A stretch of DNA of 64,000 bases, from NCBI RefSeq assembly GCF_014201735.1, contig NZ_JACHFE010000002.1:587289-651288 (forward strand), given 5' to 3'. Positions within the stretch are counted from its first letter, which is position 1, and each line of letters opens with the position of its first letter. A program made the position numbers and the translations under genes. Shown in pieces: positions 1 through 7,228 of this stretch. The notes under the pieces were generated by a model. The model made no database searches. It was not told the DNA's origin and saw only the letters and a program-made list of their open reading frames with translations. The DNA comes from Marinobacter oulmenensis. Its GTDB lineage: Bacteria > Pseudomonadota > Gammaproteobacteria > Pseudomonadales > Oleiphilaceae.

Positions 1-350
1 TGGTTGAATCGGGTGGCACCAACCAGGGAGCTGCTGTCAGACTGACCACCATTGGCCAGATCCCGCTCCATCTCCAGGGTGCCGCTGTACCGAAGATCGA
101 GCGCGTTGGCACCGCTGCGCATGCCGCCGCCCACACTGCCAGAAACACCGATGCTGGGTTCTGTGGTGGAATTCGCACCGTTTGCTCCGTCCGCCCGACT
201 GTGGGCAACGCCGGCAAACACGGAGGCAGAACCGGATATGGCCTGAATACTGTCATCAAGGCTCTGGGCGGATGCTCCTGCGCTGATCAGCCCAACCATG
301 CCCAGGCCTGCCAGCCGACTCCAGACGAACTTCCCTGTGTGCACATTCAT
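1..350 (-). CDS. XrtA-locus outer-membrane protein, N-terminal part only
   Basis: Partial gene: the start and about 116 codons are visible and the rest lies beyond the left edge. The protein begins MNVHTGKFVW and has a signal peptide ending near ISAGASA, followed by glycine/serine-rich sequence with alternating polar residues as in outer-membrane beta-barrels. It starts 4 nt after the stop of the BY-kinase homologue, so it belongs to the same leftward operon. At this place XrtA/PEP-CTERM exopolysaccharide loci usually carry a TIGR03016-type outer-membrane protein; that assignment rests mainly on context because the diagnostic C-terminal part is not present. A role in polysaccharide passage or anchoring at the outer membrane is inference. 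Confidence 0.6.
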   Translation of the reverse strand, partial: MNVHTGKFVWSRLAGLGMVGLISAGASAQSLDDSIQAISGSASVFAGVAHSRADGANGANSTTEPSIGVSGSVGGGMRSGANALDLRYSGTLEMERDLANGGQSDSSSLVGATRFN

Positions 351-354
351 AGGA

Positions 355-1230
355 TTATTCCTCAAAAATCAGACCCGCAAACTTGTCTGAATCCAGAGCT
401 TCAATCGAATCCGCAACTTCGTCCCCGGTCACCTGCCCAAAAGGAATGCCAAACACAATCTGATCGGAAAAACGCTCCAGAATCCGGGCCTCGGTGCTGT
501 CCCGGAAGGGCGGCGCGTTGATGACGATGCATCGATCGGGGTACTTTTCCTTGAGCTCCACCATCAACTGGCGCATCCGTACCGATGAGAACAGTTCCAC
601 CGCCGAGGAGACCTGGGTTCCCGCCGGAATCACCGTCAGTCTGGCCACGCCACTTGGGTAGAGGATGTCCTTGATGGGTATGGCAGGATCCGCCACAAAA
701 TCCGTGACCCCGCTGGCGATCGGAGTGGACACCAAATAGCCCAGAGCTCCGGAGTATGGGTCGCAATCCACCAACAAGGCGGAGGTGTGGGAGTCCATGG
801 CAAACGCCGCTGCCAGATTGAATGCCGTCAGTACTGAACCGCCGTTCCGGCCCAGGCTACTAAGCATGATGGTAAAATTTGCCTCCCCCGCCCGGTTTCG
901 TAACTGGATCCGAAGCTCCCGGTAGGCATCCATTACAGCCTTGTCGGGCATACCCGGGTAAATGATTTTCCGCTCACGCAGTTGCTCCCGGCTCCATGGA
1001 GCGGGATTACTGATCAGAGCGAGCGACAGTGAGGAATCGTATACCGTAGGCGGGTGCTCCCCAGCATCAACATCCAGCCTGACCCAGTTCGGCTCTTTCC
1101 TGCCGGAACCGGCGAAGGGCCGCTCCTTCCGGAAGTTGTCCTCCGGCCGGGCTTCACCCTCATGCTGACCTTTGCGGCGACGTTCTTCCTCGCTTTTCAG
1201 CAAGGCGTTATATAGCTTGTTATCGTCCAT
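355..1230 (-). CDS. XrtA-locus BY-kinase homologue with degenerate Walker A
   Basis: 291 aa. It resembles the cytoplasmic tyrosine autokinases (CpsD/Wzc ATPase domain, TIGR03018 group) that pair with a Wzz-type partner to control polysaccharide polymerisation. A charged N-terminal tail (about 1-95) precedes a MinD/ParA-like domain. Walker A' reads LLVDCD (about 152-157) and Walker B reads VINAPP (about 236-241). The P-loop region reads SLGRNGGSV (about 125-133): the invariant lysine of GxGKT/S is absent. No C-terminal tyrosine cluster is present; the tail ends FAGLIFEE. It may therefore be a pseudokinase or a nucleotide sensor. ATG at 1230 overlaps the upstream stop by one base (TGATG); a TTG at 1233 is also possible. 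Confidence 0.8.
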   Translation of the reverse strand: MDDNKLYNALLKSEEERRRKGQHEGEARPEDNFRKERPFAGSGRKEPNWVRLDVDAGEHPPTVYDSSLSLALISNPAPWSREQLRERKIIYPGMPDKAVMDAYRELRIQLRNRAGEANFTIMLSSLGRNGGSVLTAFNLAAAFAMDSHTSALLVDCDPYSGALGYLVSTPIASGVTDFVADPAIPIKDILYPSGVARLTVIPAGTQVSSAVELFSSVRMRQLMVELKEKYPDRCIVINAPPFRDSTEARILERFSDQIVFGIPFGQVTGDEVADSIEALDSDKFAGLIFEE

Positions 1231-2801
1231 CAATTGCCCCCGCCGGCAAGCAGTTCCGTGGCCTGGATCACCAACTGTCGGGGATCAATGCCCAGAATGT
1301 TGAAGACAAGCACCGCCAGATAGCCCGCCATAAAGACCGCCAGCACCAACAATGGCACAAGCACCTCCCTGCGCAGTAGCCGGTCACGCCAGGTGCTGCG
1401 ATACCTGGGAATCGAAGTCAGTACCGGGACGTTTTCCGGTAACGCCAGTTGCAATGCCCGCGGTGACCGAATGCGCTGATCGAACATGACCAGCATACCC
1501 AACAGGCCCAATACAGACGCGCTCCCCAGGAACGGGCCGGCAATACCAAACTGGTAGAGCTGCAGGCCGTCCCAACTGGTGGGATAGGTCGCCGGTTCCT
1601 GGATCCGGTAACTGATGCCCTCTCCCTGCACATCCAGGGTCATGGACAGACGGGCTTTTTCCCGGCGCTGCAGCATGTCTTCATAGACACCACGGGTAAC
1701 GTCGTAGTCCCGGGTCAGTTCGGCCAGTTCGGCCTGATTCTCGGCCACTTTTTCGGATCGCTGGAAGGCGTCCTGAAGCAGGTTTTCCAGAGACGCCAGG
1801 CGTTTTTTCTGCACAGCAAGACGGGTTGTGCTCTCGGAAAGTTCAATTTTCAGATTCTCGTAGACGGGGTTTTCCATGACCTCGGTCACCGCCCCTTCCC
1901 GACTGCCCTCATCCGGACTGTCTGCCTGCGCTTCGAGATCGGCAATCTGCGACTTCACACTGACCACATCCGGGTGTTTTTCGTGGAAACGCAGAAGCAG
2001 ACTGTCCAGTTCCTGTCGCAGTGACGCCAGACGACGCTCTGCAGATGATTTACCAGGGTCGACGGTGACCCGGCGCACCGGTTCCTCTTGCGCCAACTGG
2101 TTGCGGCGCAACTGGATTTCCGCCTCACTCTGCTGGATCTCGAGCTTCAGGTTTTCGATTTCCTGGCGCAGCGTTTCAATGCGTGTCAGAGCGCTGCGTT
2201 CGGTGCCTTCCTGATTGCCGGACTTGAATTCTTTCAGGCGCTGCTCGGCATCCTCCAGTTGGCGCTGATAGGCCTGAACCTGGGAATCAATGAATTCAAA
2301 GGCACCCTGGCTCTCGGAGCGTTTCTTGCGGACGGTCCGCTCAATAAAGCGGTTCAGTACGGCACTGAGTACCCGGAAGGATTCCTCTGCATCCGGGCTG
2401 GTATAGCGGAGTTCCAGGAAGCTGCCACTGGTGACACGCATCCGGATCTGCTGTCGCAGCCGGGCAATGGTTGCCGATTTGACGGCATCGCTGTCGACAC
2501 CGGACATCAAACCGGTGTCCACTCCGATCTGTTCGAGAAAGGAGCGACTCTGCAACATCTCCCGGGCTTCATTAAGCCGCTCGATCTGGGTCACCTCAGC
2601 CTGCCCCGCCAGCAGTGGCTGGAGTATGCTCGACTGATCGGCATACAGAACCGCCTCGGAGGTATACTGTTTGGGCATGACATAGCCGAAGGCCAGCACG
2701 CCGGCGGTGACCAGCATGAACACAAGCAGGGCCACCGTTTTCTTGCTGTACAGCTCAAGCCGGATCGCCTTCAGGGTATCCAGCAGGTACTGAAGATCCA
2801 T
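1230..2801 (-). CDS. XrtA-locus polysaccharide chain-length determinant (Wzz/GNVR type)
   Basis: 523 aa inner-membrane protein of the polysaccharide co-polymerase family (TIGR03007 group). An N-terminal membrane helix (about 22-42, VALLVFMLVTAGVLAFGYVM) is followed by the Wzz-type beta segment, a long periplasmic coiled-coil region rich in Glu, Gln and Arg (about 150-400), a second hydrophobic segment (about 430-450) and a last one (about 480-505). Such proteins set chain length and are the partners of BY-kinases, consistent with the kinase homologue directly downstream. Its start overlaps the stop of the export lipoprotein by one base, so translation of the operon is probably coupled. Length and architecture match the XrtA-associated form rather than short O-antigen Wzz. 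Confidence 0.85.
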   Translation of the reverse strand: MDLQYLLDTLKAIRLELYSKKTVALLVFMLVTAGVLAFGYVMPKQYTSEAVLYADQSSILQPLLAGQAEVTQIERLNEAREMLQSRSFLEQIGVDTGLMSGVDSDAVKSATIARLRQQIRMRVTSGSFLELRYTSPDAEESFRVLSAVLNRFIERTVRKKRSESQGAFEFIDSQVQAYQRQLEDAEQRLKEFKSGNQEGTERSALTRIETLRQEIENLKLEIQQSEAEIQLRRNQLAQEEPVRRVTVDPGKSSAERRLASLRQELDSLLLRFHEKHPDVVSVKSQIADLEAQADSPDEGSREGAVTEVMENPVYENLKIELSESTTRLAVQKKRLASLENLLQDAFQRSEKVAENQAELAELTRDYDVTRGVYEDMLQRREKARLSMTLDVQGEGISYRIQEPATYPTSWDGLQLYQFGIAGPFLGSASVLGLLGMLVMFDQRIRSPRALQLALPENVPVLTSIPRYRSTWRDRLLRREVLVPLLVLAVFMAGYLAVLVFNILGIDPRQLVIQATELLAGGGN

Positions 2802-3439
2802 CAGAGCTCACCCCGAAACAGCGCCTTGCGCGGCACACTGATGACATCCCCCGGCTGAAGCGGGTGATTGGTCTGCATGTCGCCATCTTCCAGTACCGCC
2901 TCCAGGTCGAGAGAGAAGCTCTGGTACTTGCCATCAATCTGGCGATGCAGTACCGCCCTGTCCTCTGCGGCGAAATCGGTAACACCACCAGCAATCAGTA
3001 CGACATCCAGCACGGTCATGCCCGGCTGGTAGGCCACCGACTGCGGCTGGGCAACCTGTCCGGTAATCCGGATACGGTTACGGAATTCCTTGCTGGCGGG
3101 ACTGGTCACCATCACGGTGACTTCCGGTGTCCGGATGTATTCACTCAGTGCCGTACCGATCTCGGAAGCCAGGGCTTCCGGCTCCTTGCCTTCGGCTTTC
3201 ACATCCCCCATCAGGGGCATGGAAATGAAACCGTCCGGACGGACAACAATCGACTGGCTGAGCTCCGGGTCCCGCCAGACATGAATCGAGATCGTGTCGC
3301 CCACCCCGATTTCATAAGGCTCCGGCTCCAGAGTCGATACCGGTGGCATATCCCCGGATGAGGGAAGCCCGGAGCATCCCGTTAACATCACCACCAAAGC
3401 GGCCAGTAGCGTTCCGAACACGTGTTTTGCTGTCATCAT
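2801..3439 (-). CDS. XrtA-locus polysaccharide export lipoprotein (Wza-like)
   Basis: 212 aa outer-membrane lipoprotein of the polysaccharide export (Poly_export/SLBB) family, TIGR03027-like. The signal peptide ends in the lipobox LTGC. The body carries the export domain starting at YEIGVGDTISIHVWRDPELS and SLBB-like repeats around ITGQVAQPQSV and LQPGDVISVPR. It would form the outer-membrane channel for the exopolysaccharide. It is shorter than E. coli Wza (379 aa), as usual in XrtA loci. Several ATGs lie close together; GGAGGG directly precedes the first one, so the ATG at 3439 (6 nt spacing) or 3436 (9 nt) is the better start. It is followed by the chain-length gene with a one-base overlap. 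Confidence 0.87.
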   Translation of the reverse strand: MMTAKHVFGTLLAALVVMLTGCSGLPSSGDMPPVSTLEPEPYEIGVGDTISIHVWRDPELSQSIVVRPDGFISMPLMGDVKAEGKEPEALASEIGTALSEYIRTPEVTVMVTSPASKEFRNRIRITGQVAQPQSVAYQPGMTVLDVVLIAGGVTDFAAEDRAVLHRQIDGKYQSFSLDLEAVLEDGDMQTNHPLQPGDVISVPRKALFRGEL

Positions 3440-3470
3440 GACCATCCCTCCAGAATCCCTTTTATGATCA

Positions 3471-4877
3471 TCAACGTACGCCCTTGCCCAGGAGGATGAC
3501 CTCCACGGTCTGGATCATGATCAGCAGATCCATCATCAGGCTATGGTTTTTCGAGTAGTAAAGGTCATACTCGAGTTTGTGTCTGGCATCCTCTACCGAC
3601 GCGCCGTAGGGGTATTTCAGTTGCGCCCACCCCATCAGGCCTGGTTTGACATAATGGCGGGTGTCATAGAACGGAATCTTTTCGGTGAGTTCTGAGACAA
3701 ATTCCGGCCGCTCCGGGCGTGGCCCCACGATGCTCATTTCGCCCCTGATAACATTATAGATCTGCGGCAATTCATCGAGGCGGGTATTGCGTATGAATGC
3801 GCCAACGCGGGTAATGCGATCATCCTTACTGCTCGCCCACCGGGCCTTGCCATCCTTTTCAGCATCCAGTCTCATGCTCCGGATTTTATAGATCCGGAAC
3901 TCCCGGCCCAGCATGCCCACCCGGTTCTGGCTATACAGCACCGGACGGCCGGTTTCCGCCCACACAGCAAGCGCCGTGAGAATCATGAAAGGACATGCCA
4001 CCAACAGGATGAACAGGCTCAGTGTCAGATCCAGCAACCGCTTGGCAAAAGCACGGGTACGCGACGCCTTGAAACCATCGGAGAACACGATCCAGGACGG
4101 ATGCACCATATCGAGCTTCACTTTCTTGAGCTCGCGCTCGTAGAAATCGATGCCGTTTGTCACTGCAATCCCGCGAAGCTTGCATTCCATGAGGTCCGGC
4201 ACCGGCAGCCACCCGCCAGAAGCGCTGCGCCGCTCCTGTTGGGCAATCACGATTTCCGAAACCTCATTGCGAAGGCAGAAGCGGTAAAAGTCGCCGGGCG
4301 GCGGAATCAGCTGTTCGTCACCGACCGTTCGATTCGGACTGTCGGCAATGCAGCCAATGATCCGGATGCCCAGAGCCCGCATGTTGGTCTGGTATTCCTC
4401 AAGCAGCGAGGCCGCCAGATCACCGGCGCCAAAAATCACAACGCGCCGGACCACCTGCTCGGAATCCACCACTCTCTGGAACACGAGCCGGATCAGAAGG
4501 ACAGACAAGGATGCCAGCACCACGGCCCAGAACAGACCGGTGCTGCCCGGATCCGCCGATGGAAAAAGAAAATACAGAATGGTCAGACCCAGCCCGCCGA
4601 TAAAGCAGTAGGCAACCAGGGTGCGCAGGAACAGTGACAACGCGGTTTCCTGAACCATGGCCAGGTATCCGCCCATAGCCAGCGTTCCTGCACTCATCAC
4701 CACCGCGAACATAAGCGCAGAGGCCAGATCCGGAGGCGTGGGCAGTTGTGCCAGCCCCAGTGGCGCCAGCAACAGGGCCAACAGCGAGAAAATGGCAAAC
4801 AACACGCCAAACTCAACCAGCCCTAGCACCACGTACGGAAGATGGAGGTAATGCTTTCTGAACCGTATGTAAGACAC
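3471..4877 (-). CDS. epsB: XrtA-locus sugar transferase EpsB-like (undecaprenyl-phosphate glycosyl-1-P transferase)
   Basis: 468 aa polyprenol-phosphate sugar-phosphate transferase of the WbaP/EpsB family (TIGR03013-like), the priming enzyme that loads the first sugar phosphate on undecaprenyl phosphate at the inner membrane. Four to five N-terminal helices (to about 150) are followed by a Rossmann-like CoA-binding domain (VVIFGAGDLAASLL), one more membrane segment (LTLSLFILLVACPFMILTAL, about 280-300), and the catalytic bacterial sugar transferase domain with the motifs RLDELPQIYNV and GEMSIVGPRPERPEF. The start is GTG with AAGGAAG about 7 nt upstream. It is the first gene of the leftward arm. 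The symbol follows the XrtA-locus naming and is not certain. Confidence 0.85.
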   Translation of the reverse strand: MSYIRFRKHYLHLPYVVLGLVEFGVLFAIFSLLALLLAPLGLAQLPTPPDLASALMFAVVMSAGTLAMGGYLAMVQETALSLFLRTLVAYCFIGGLGLTILYFLFPSADPGSTGLFWAVVLASLSVLLIRLVFQRVVDSEQVVRRVVIFGAGDLAASLLEEYQTNMRALGIRIIGCIADSPNRTVGDEQLIPPPGDFYRFCLRNEVSEIVIAQQERRSASGGWLPVPDLMECKLRGIAVTNGIDFYERELKKVKLDMVHPSWIVFSDGFKASRTRAFAKRLLDLTLSLFILLVACPFMILTALAVWAETGRPVLYSQNRVGMLGREFRIYKIRSMRLDAEKDGKARWASSKDDRITRVGAFIRNTRLDELPQIYNVIRGEMSIVGPRPERPEFVSELTEKIPFYDTRHYVKPGLMGWAQLKYPYGASVEDARHKLEYDLYYSKNHSLMMDLLIMIQTVEVILLGKGVR

Positions 4878-5138
4878 GCTGAACTTCCTTGTCGACTCAT
4901 TGACAATCAGCGATACGCAGCCCCGCCCCGAAGAAGTTCCTCAAAAGGAATCCAGAGCTTCAATGACAGGACCGCTACGCACCAAGCACTCAATAACCGA
5001 TATTATTGTATCTTTTTGTAACTTTACTTTTCTATATTTTACAGTCAGTGTCTATTTTGTAGCAGGTAGTCATCGGATTTGTCCAGCAGCCACAAAAATT
5101 TCATCGGATTGCTGAAACACCGGAAAGGAGTACCGGAG
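4878..5138. promoter_or_regulatory. Divergent intergenic region of the exopolysaccharide locus
   Basis: This 261-base gap separates the two divergent arms and should hold both promoters. It is clearly AT-rich between about 4995 and 5060, unlike the flanking genes. It contains two copies of the 10-mer TCATCGGATT (5070-5079 and 5101-5110), 31 bases apart start to start, about three helical turns, and a TGTAACTTT motif (5017-5025) that recurs in the galU upstream region. I looked for a sigma-54 TGGC-N9-TGC element on both strands and did not find one. Confidence 0.5.
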
Positions 5139-6047
5139 ATGCCAGGCGCGAAAACCAGTTCATCCCTGCACGCCATGACCATTGATGTGGAAGACTATTT
5201 CCATGTTGCCGCCCTCTCCAACGTGATACGACCCGAGCATTGGGAGTCACTACCTAGCCGGGTGGAACGCAATACCGAACGTCTTCTCGAACTTTTTAAC
5301 GGGCATGGGGTCACCGCGACCTTCTTCGTCCTTGGCTGGGTTGCCGAACGTTATCCAGCCCTGGTGCGCAAGCTCTCTGATCACGGACATGAAATCGCCT
5401 CCCACGGTTACAGTCACCAGTTGATTTACAACCAGTCGCCGGAGACATTCCGGCAGGAAACGCTGAAAGCCAAAGCCCTGCTCGAAGACATCACGGGGCA
5501 TAGCGTTCATGGCTACCGGGCGGCCAGCTATTCCATAACCCGTGATTCACTGTGGGCACTCGATATTCTGTGCGAAGCCGGCTTCACATGGGATTCAAGC
5601 ATATTCCCCATTCGCCATGATCGGTACGGTATTCCGGACTCACCAAAGGCGCCCTACACCCTCAGTACACCGGGCGGCCATACCATCCGGGAATTTCCTT
5701 TGACCACTGCGCGTGTTCTGGGCCTGTCCGTTCCTGCGGCAGGCGGCGGTTACTTCCGACAGTTTCCCTACCCGGTTTTCCGTTACCTGTTTCGCAACGC
5801 ATCCTGCCGGGGCAACCGGCCGGTGGTCTTCTACCTGCACCCATGGGAAATTGACCCGGATCAGCCCCGGTATCGGAACGCCAGTTGGCTATCGCGATTC
5901 CGCCACTACACCAACCTTGATCTCTGCCAGGCTCGCCTGGAACGACTACTGAAAGATTTCCGGTTTGGTTCCGTCACCGAAAGCTATAATGCCTATAAAG
6001 CGGAAGCGCCTCCGGCGCCCACGGACCCGGCGGTCCGGCTGGCCTGA
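5139..6047 (+). CDS. XrtA-locus polysaccharide deacetylase (DUF3473)
   Basis: 302 aa. NodB-type carbohydrate esterase family 4 domain with a C-terminal DUF3473 extension, the XrtA-associated form (TIGR03006). Visible motifs are MTIDVEDYFHV (metal/catalytic Asp), FFVLGWVAERYP, the metal-binding HEIASHGYSH, RAASYSIT, and FYLHPWEIDPDQPR near the C-terminus. It would remove N-acetyl groups from the nascent exopolysaccharide. I chose ATG at 5139 rather than 5079 because AAGGAG stands a suitable distance before it and homologous domains begin about ten residues later. It is the first gene of the rightward arm and is followed after 22 nt by the AAA ATPase. Confidence 0.87.
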   Translation: MPGAKTSSSLHAMTIDVEDYFHVAALSNVIRPEHWESLPSRVERNTERLLELFNGHGVTATFFVLGWVAERYPALVRKLSDHGHEIASHGYSHQLIYNQSPETFRQETLKAKALLEDITGHSVHGYRAASYSITRDSLWALDILCEAGFTWDSSIFPIRHDRYGIPDSPKAPYTLSTPGGHTIREFPLTTARVLGLSVPAAGGGYFRQFPYPVFRYLFRNASCRGNRPVVFYLHPWEIDPDQPRYRNASWLSRFRHYTNLDLCQARLERLLKDFRFGSVTESYNAYKAEAPPAPTDPAVRLA

Positions 6048-6069
6048 ACCGAGCGTTAAAGGAGCCACG

Positions 6070-7119
6070 ATGTATCTTGAGTTCTTCGGCCTGCACAGGC
6101 ACCCGTTCCGGATCACCCCTGAGGATGATTTTATTTACATGAGCCAGCAGCACTCCCGGGCTTATGTCTACATGTCCTCCGCGATCTGGAGCTCGGAGGG
6201 CTTCGTCGTCATCAGCGGGGAGATCGGGTCGGGCAAAACCACTCTGCTGAAAAAAACCATCAAGAGCCTTGAGGGCAACCTCAAGCTGCTGAACATCTCC
6301 TACACCAACCTCGAATCCCGGGACCTGTTTGGGCTGATCCTGCGCAAGGCCGGTCTGGAGGTCACCAACGAAAGCAAGGTGTCCATGCTGTTTCAGGTGA
6401 CCGAGTATCTGGAGCATATGGCAGCGGCCGGAACACCGGTGGTACTGGCCATCGATGAAGCCCAGAATCTCAGCCGGGAAAACCTGGAGGATATCCGAAT
6501 GCTGACCGGCATGGAGAGCATGGGGGGGCCTTCAATGCGCGTGATTTTGCTTGGCCAGCCGGAACTCAAGAAGGCAGTCTCGGCGATTCCCCAACTGGCC
6601 CAACGGGTCAAACTGTTCTTTCATCTCGAGGGGCTTAGTGCCGCAGAGACCGCCGAATACATCGATTATCGTCTACTGCTCGCTGGTCAGGGCGGCAACA
6701 AGCTGTTTGATGACGAAACCGTCCGTGAGATCCATCGTCTGAGCAAAGGTATACCACGCCTGATCAACAAGCTCTGCGACGGCATGATGATGTGCGCTTA
6801 TTCCGAAGACCGCCCCTTTATCGATCCGGACGATCTCAAAACCATTCAGCACGATCTGCTGGTGGAAGACCCGGCACTGGCCGGACATGAAGCGGACACC
6901 GGTGGCGGTCGGCCCGAAACCGCCGGCATCAGTCCGTTCCGGAAGCCAAGCGATGGCGACGGCCAGCACGGGGGTCAGGATGCACTGACGCGGATCGCCC
7001 TGGCACTCGAGAGCATCGACTCGCGATTGGCCCAGATAGCTGGCCACGACAGGGAGACAGAAAACCAGCCCGACAAAACACCGAACAACGTCAAACCATT
7101 GTCACCCTCCCGGAAATGA
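6070..7119 (+). CDS. XrtA-locus AAA ATPase (ExeA-like)
   Basis: 349 aa. ATPase of the ExeA/GspA type found in XrtA exopolysaccharide loci (TIGR03015). It starts MYLEFFGLHRHPF, the usual beginning of this family, after AAAGGAG. Walker A is GEIGSGKTT (about 50-58), Walker B is VVLAIDEAQNLS (about 125-136), and sensor-like QPELK follows. The C-terminal 80 residues after the AAA domain are low-complexity and polar, with no recognisable peptidoglycan-binding domain. The role in polysaccharide assembly is not known experimentally as far as I know. It lies 22 nt after the deacetylase and ends 109 nt before the PA14 protein, probably in one transcript. Confidence 0.85.
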   Translation: MYLEFFGLHRHPFRITPEDDFIYMSQQHSRAYVYMSSAIWSSEGFVVISGEIGSGKTTLLKKTIKSLEGNLKLLNISYTNLESRDLFGLILRKAGLEVTNESKVSMLFQVTEYLEHMAAAGTPVVLAIDEAQNLSRENLEDIRMLTGMESMGGPSMRVILLGQPELKKAVSAIPQLAQRVKLFFHLEGLSAAETAEYIDYRLLLAGQGGNKLFDDETVREIHRLSKGIPRLINKLCDGMMMCAYSEDRPFIDPDDLKTIQHDLLVEDPALAGHEADTGGGRPETAGISPFRKPSDGDGQHGGQDALTRIALALESIDSRLAQIAGHDRETENQPDKTPNNVKPLSPSRK

Positions 7120-7228
7120 TCTAACAGGGCCGGGGATCATAGAAAAACGTTCCATCAGGTGGGTGGCAGCCCCAGGCTCCCCCCACAATACTTGCTTACA
7201 TGGATTCATCTGACCAGGGAGAGTCGTC

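Noticed and set aside
4878..5138. Sigma-54 promoter in the exopolysaccharide control region
   Set aside because: No TGGC-N9-TGC match found on either strand.
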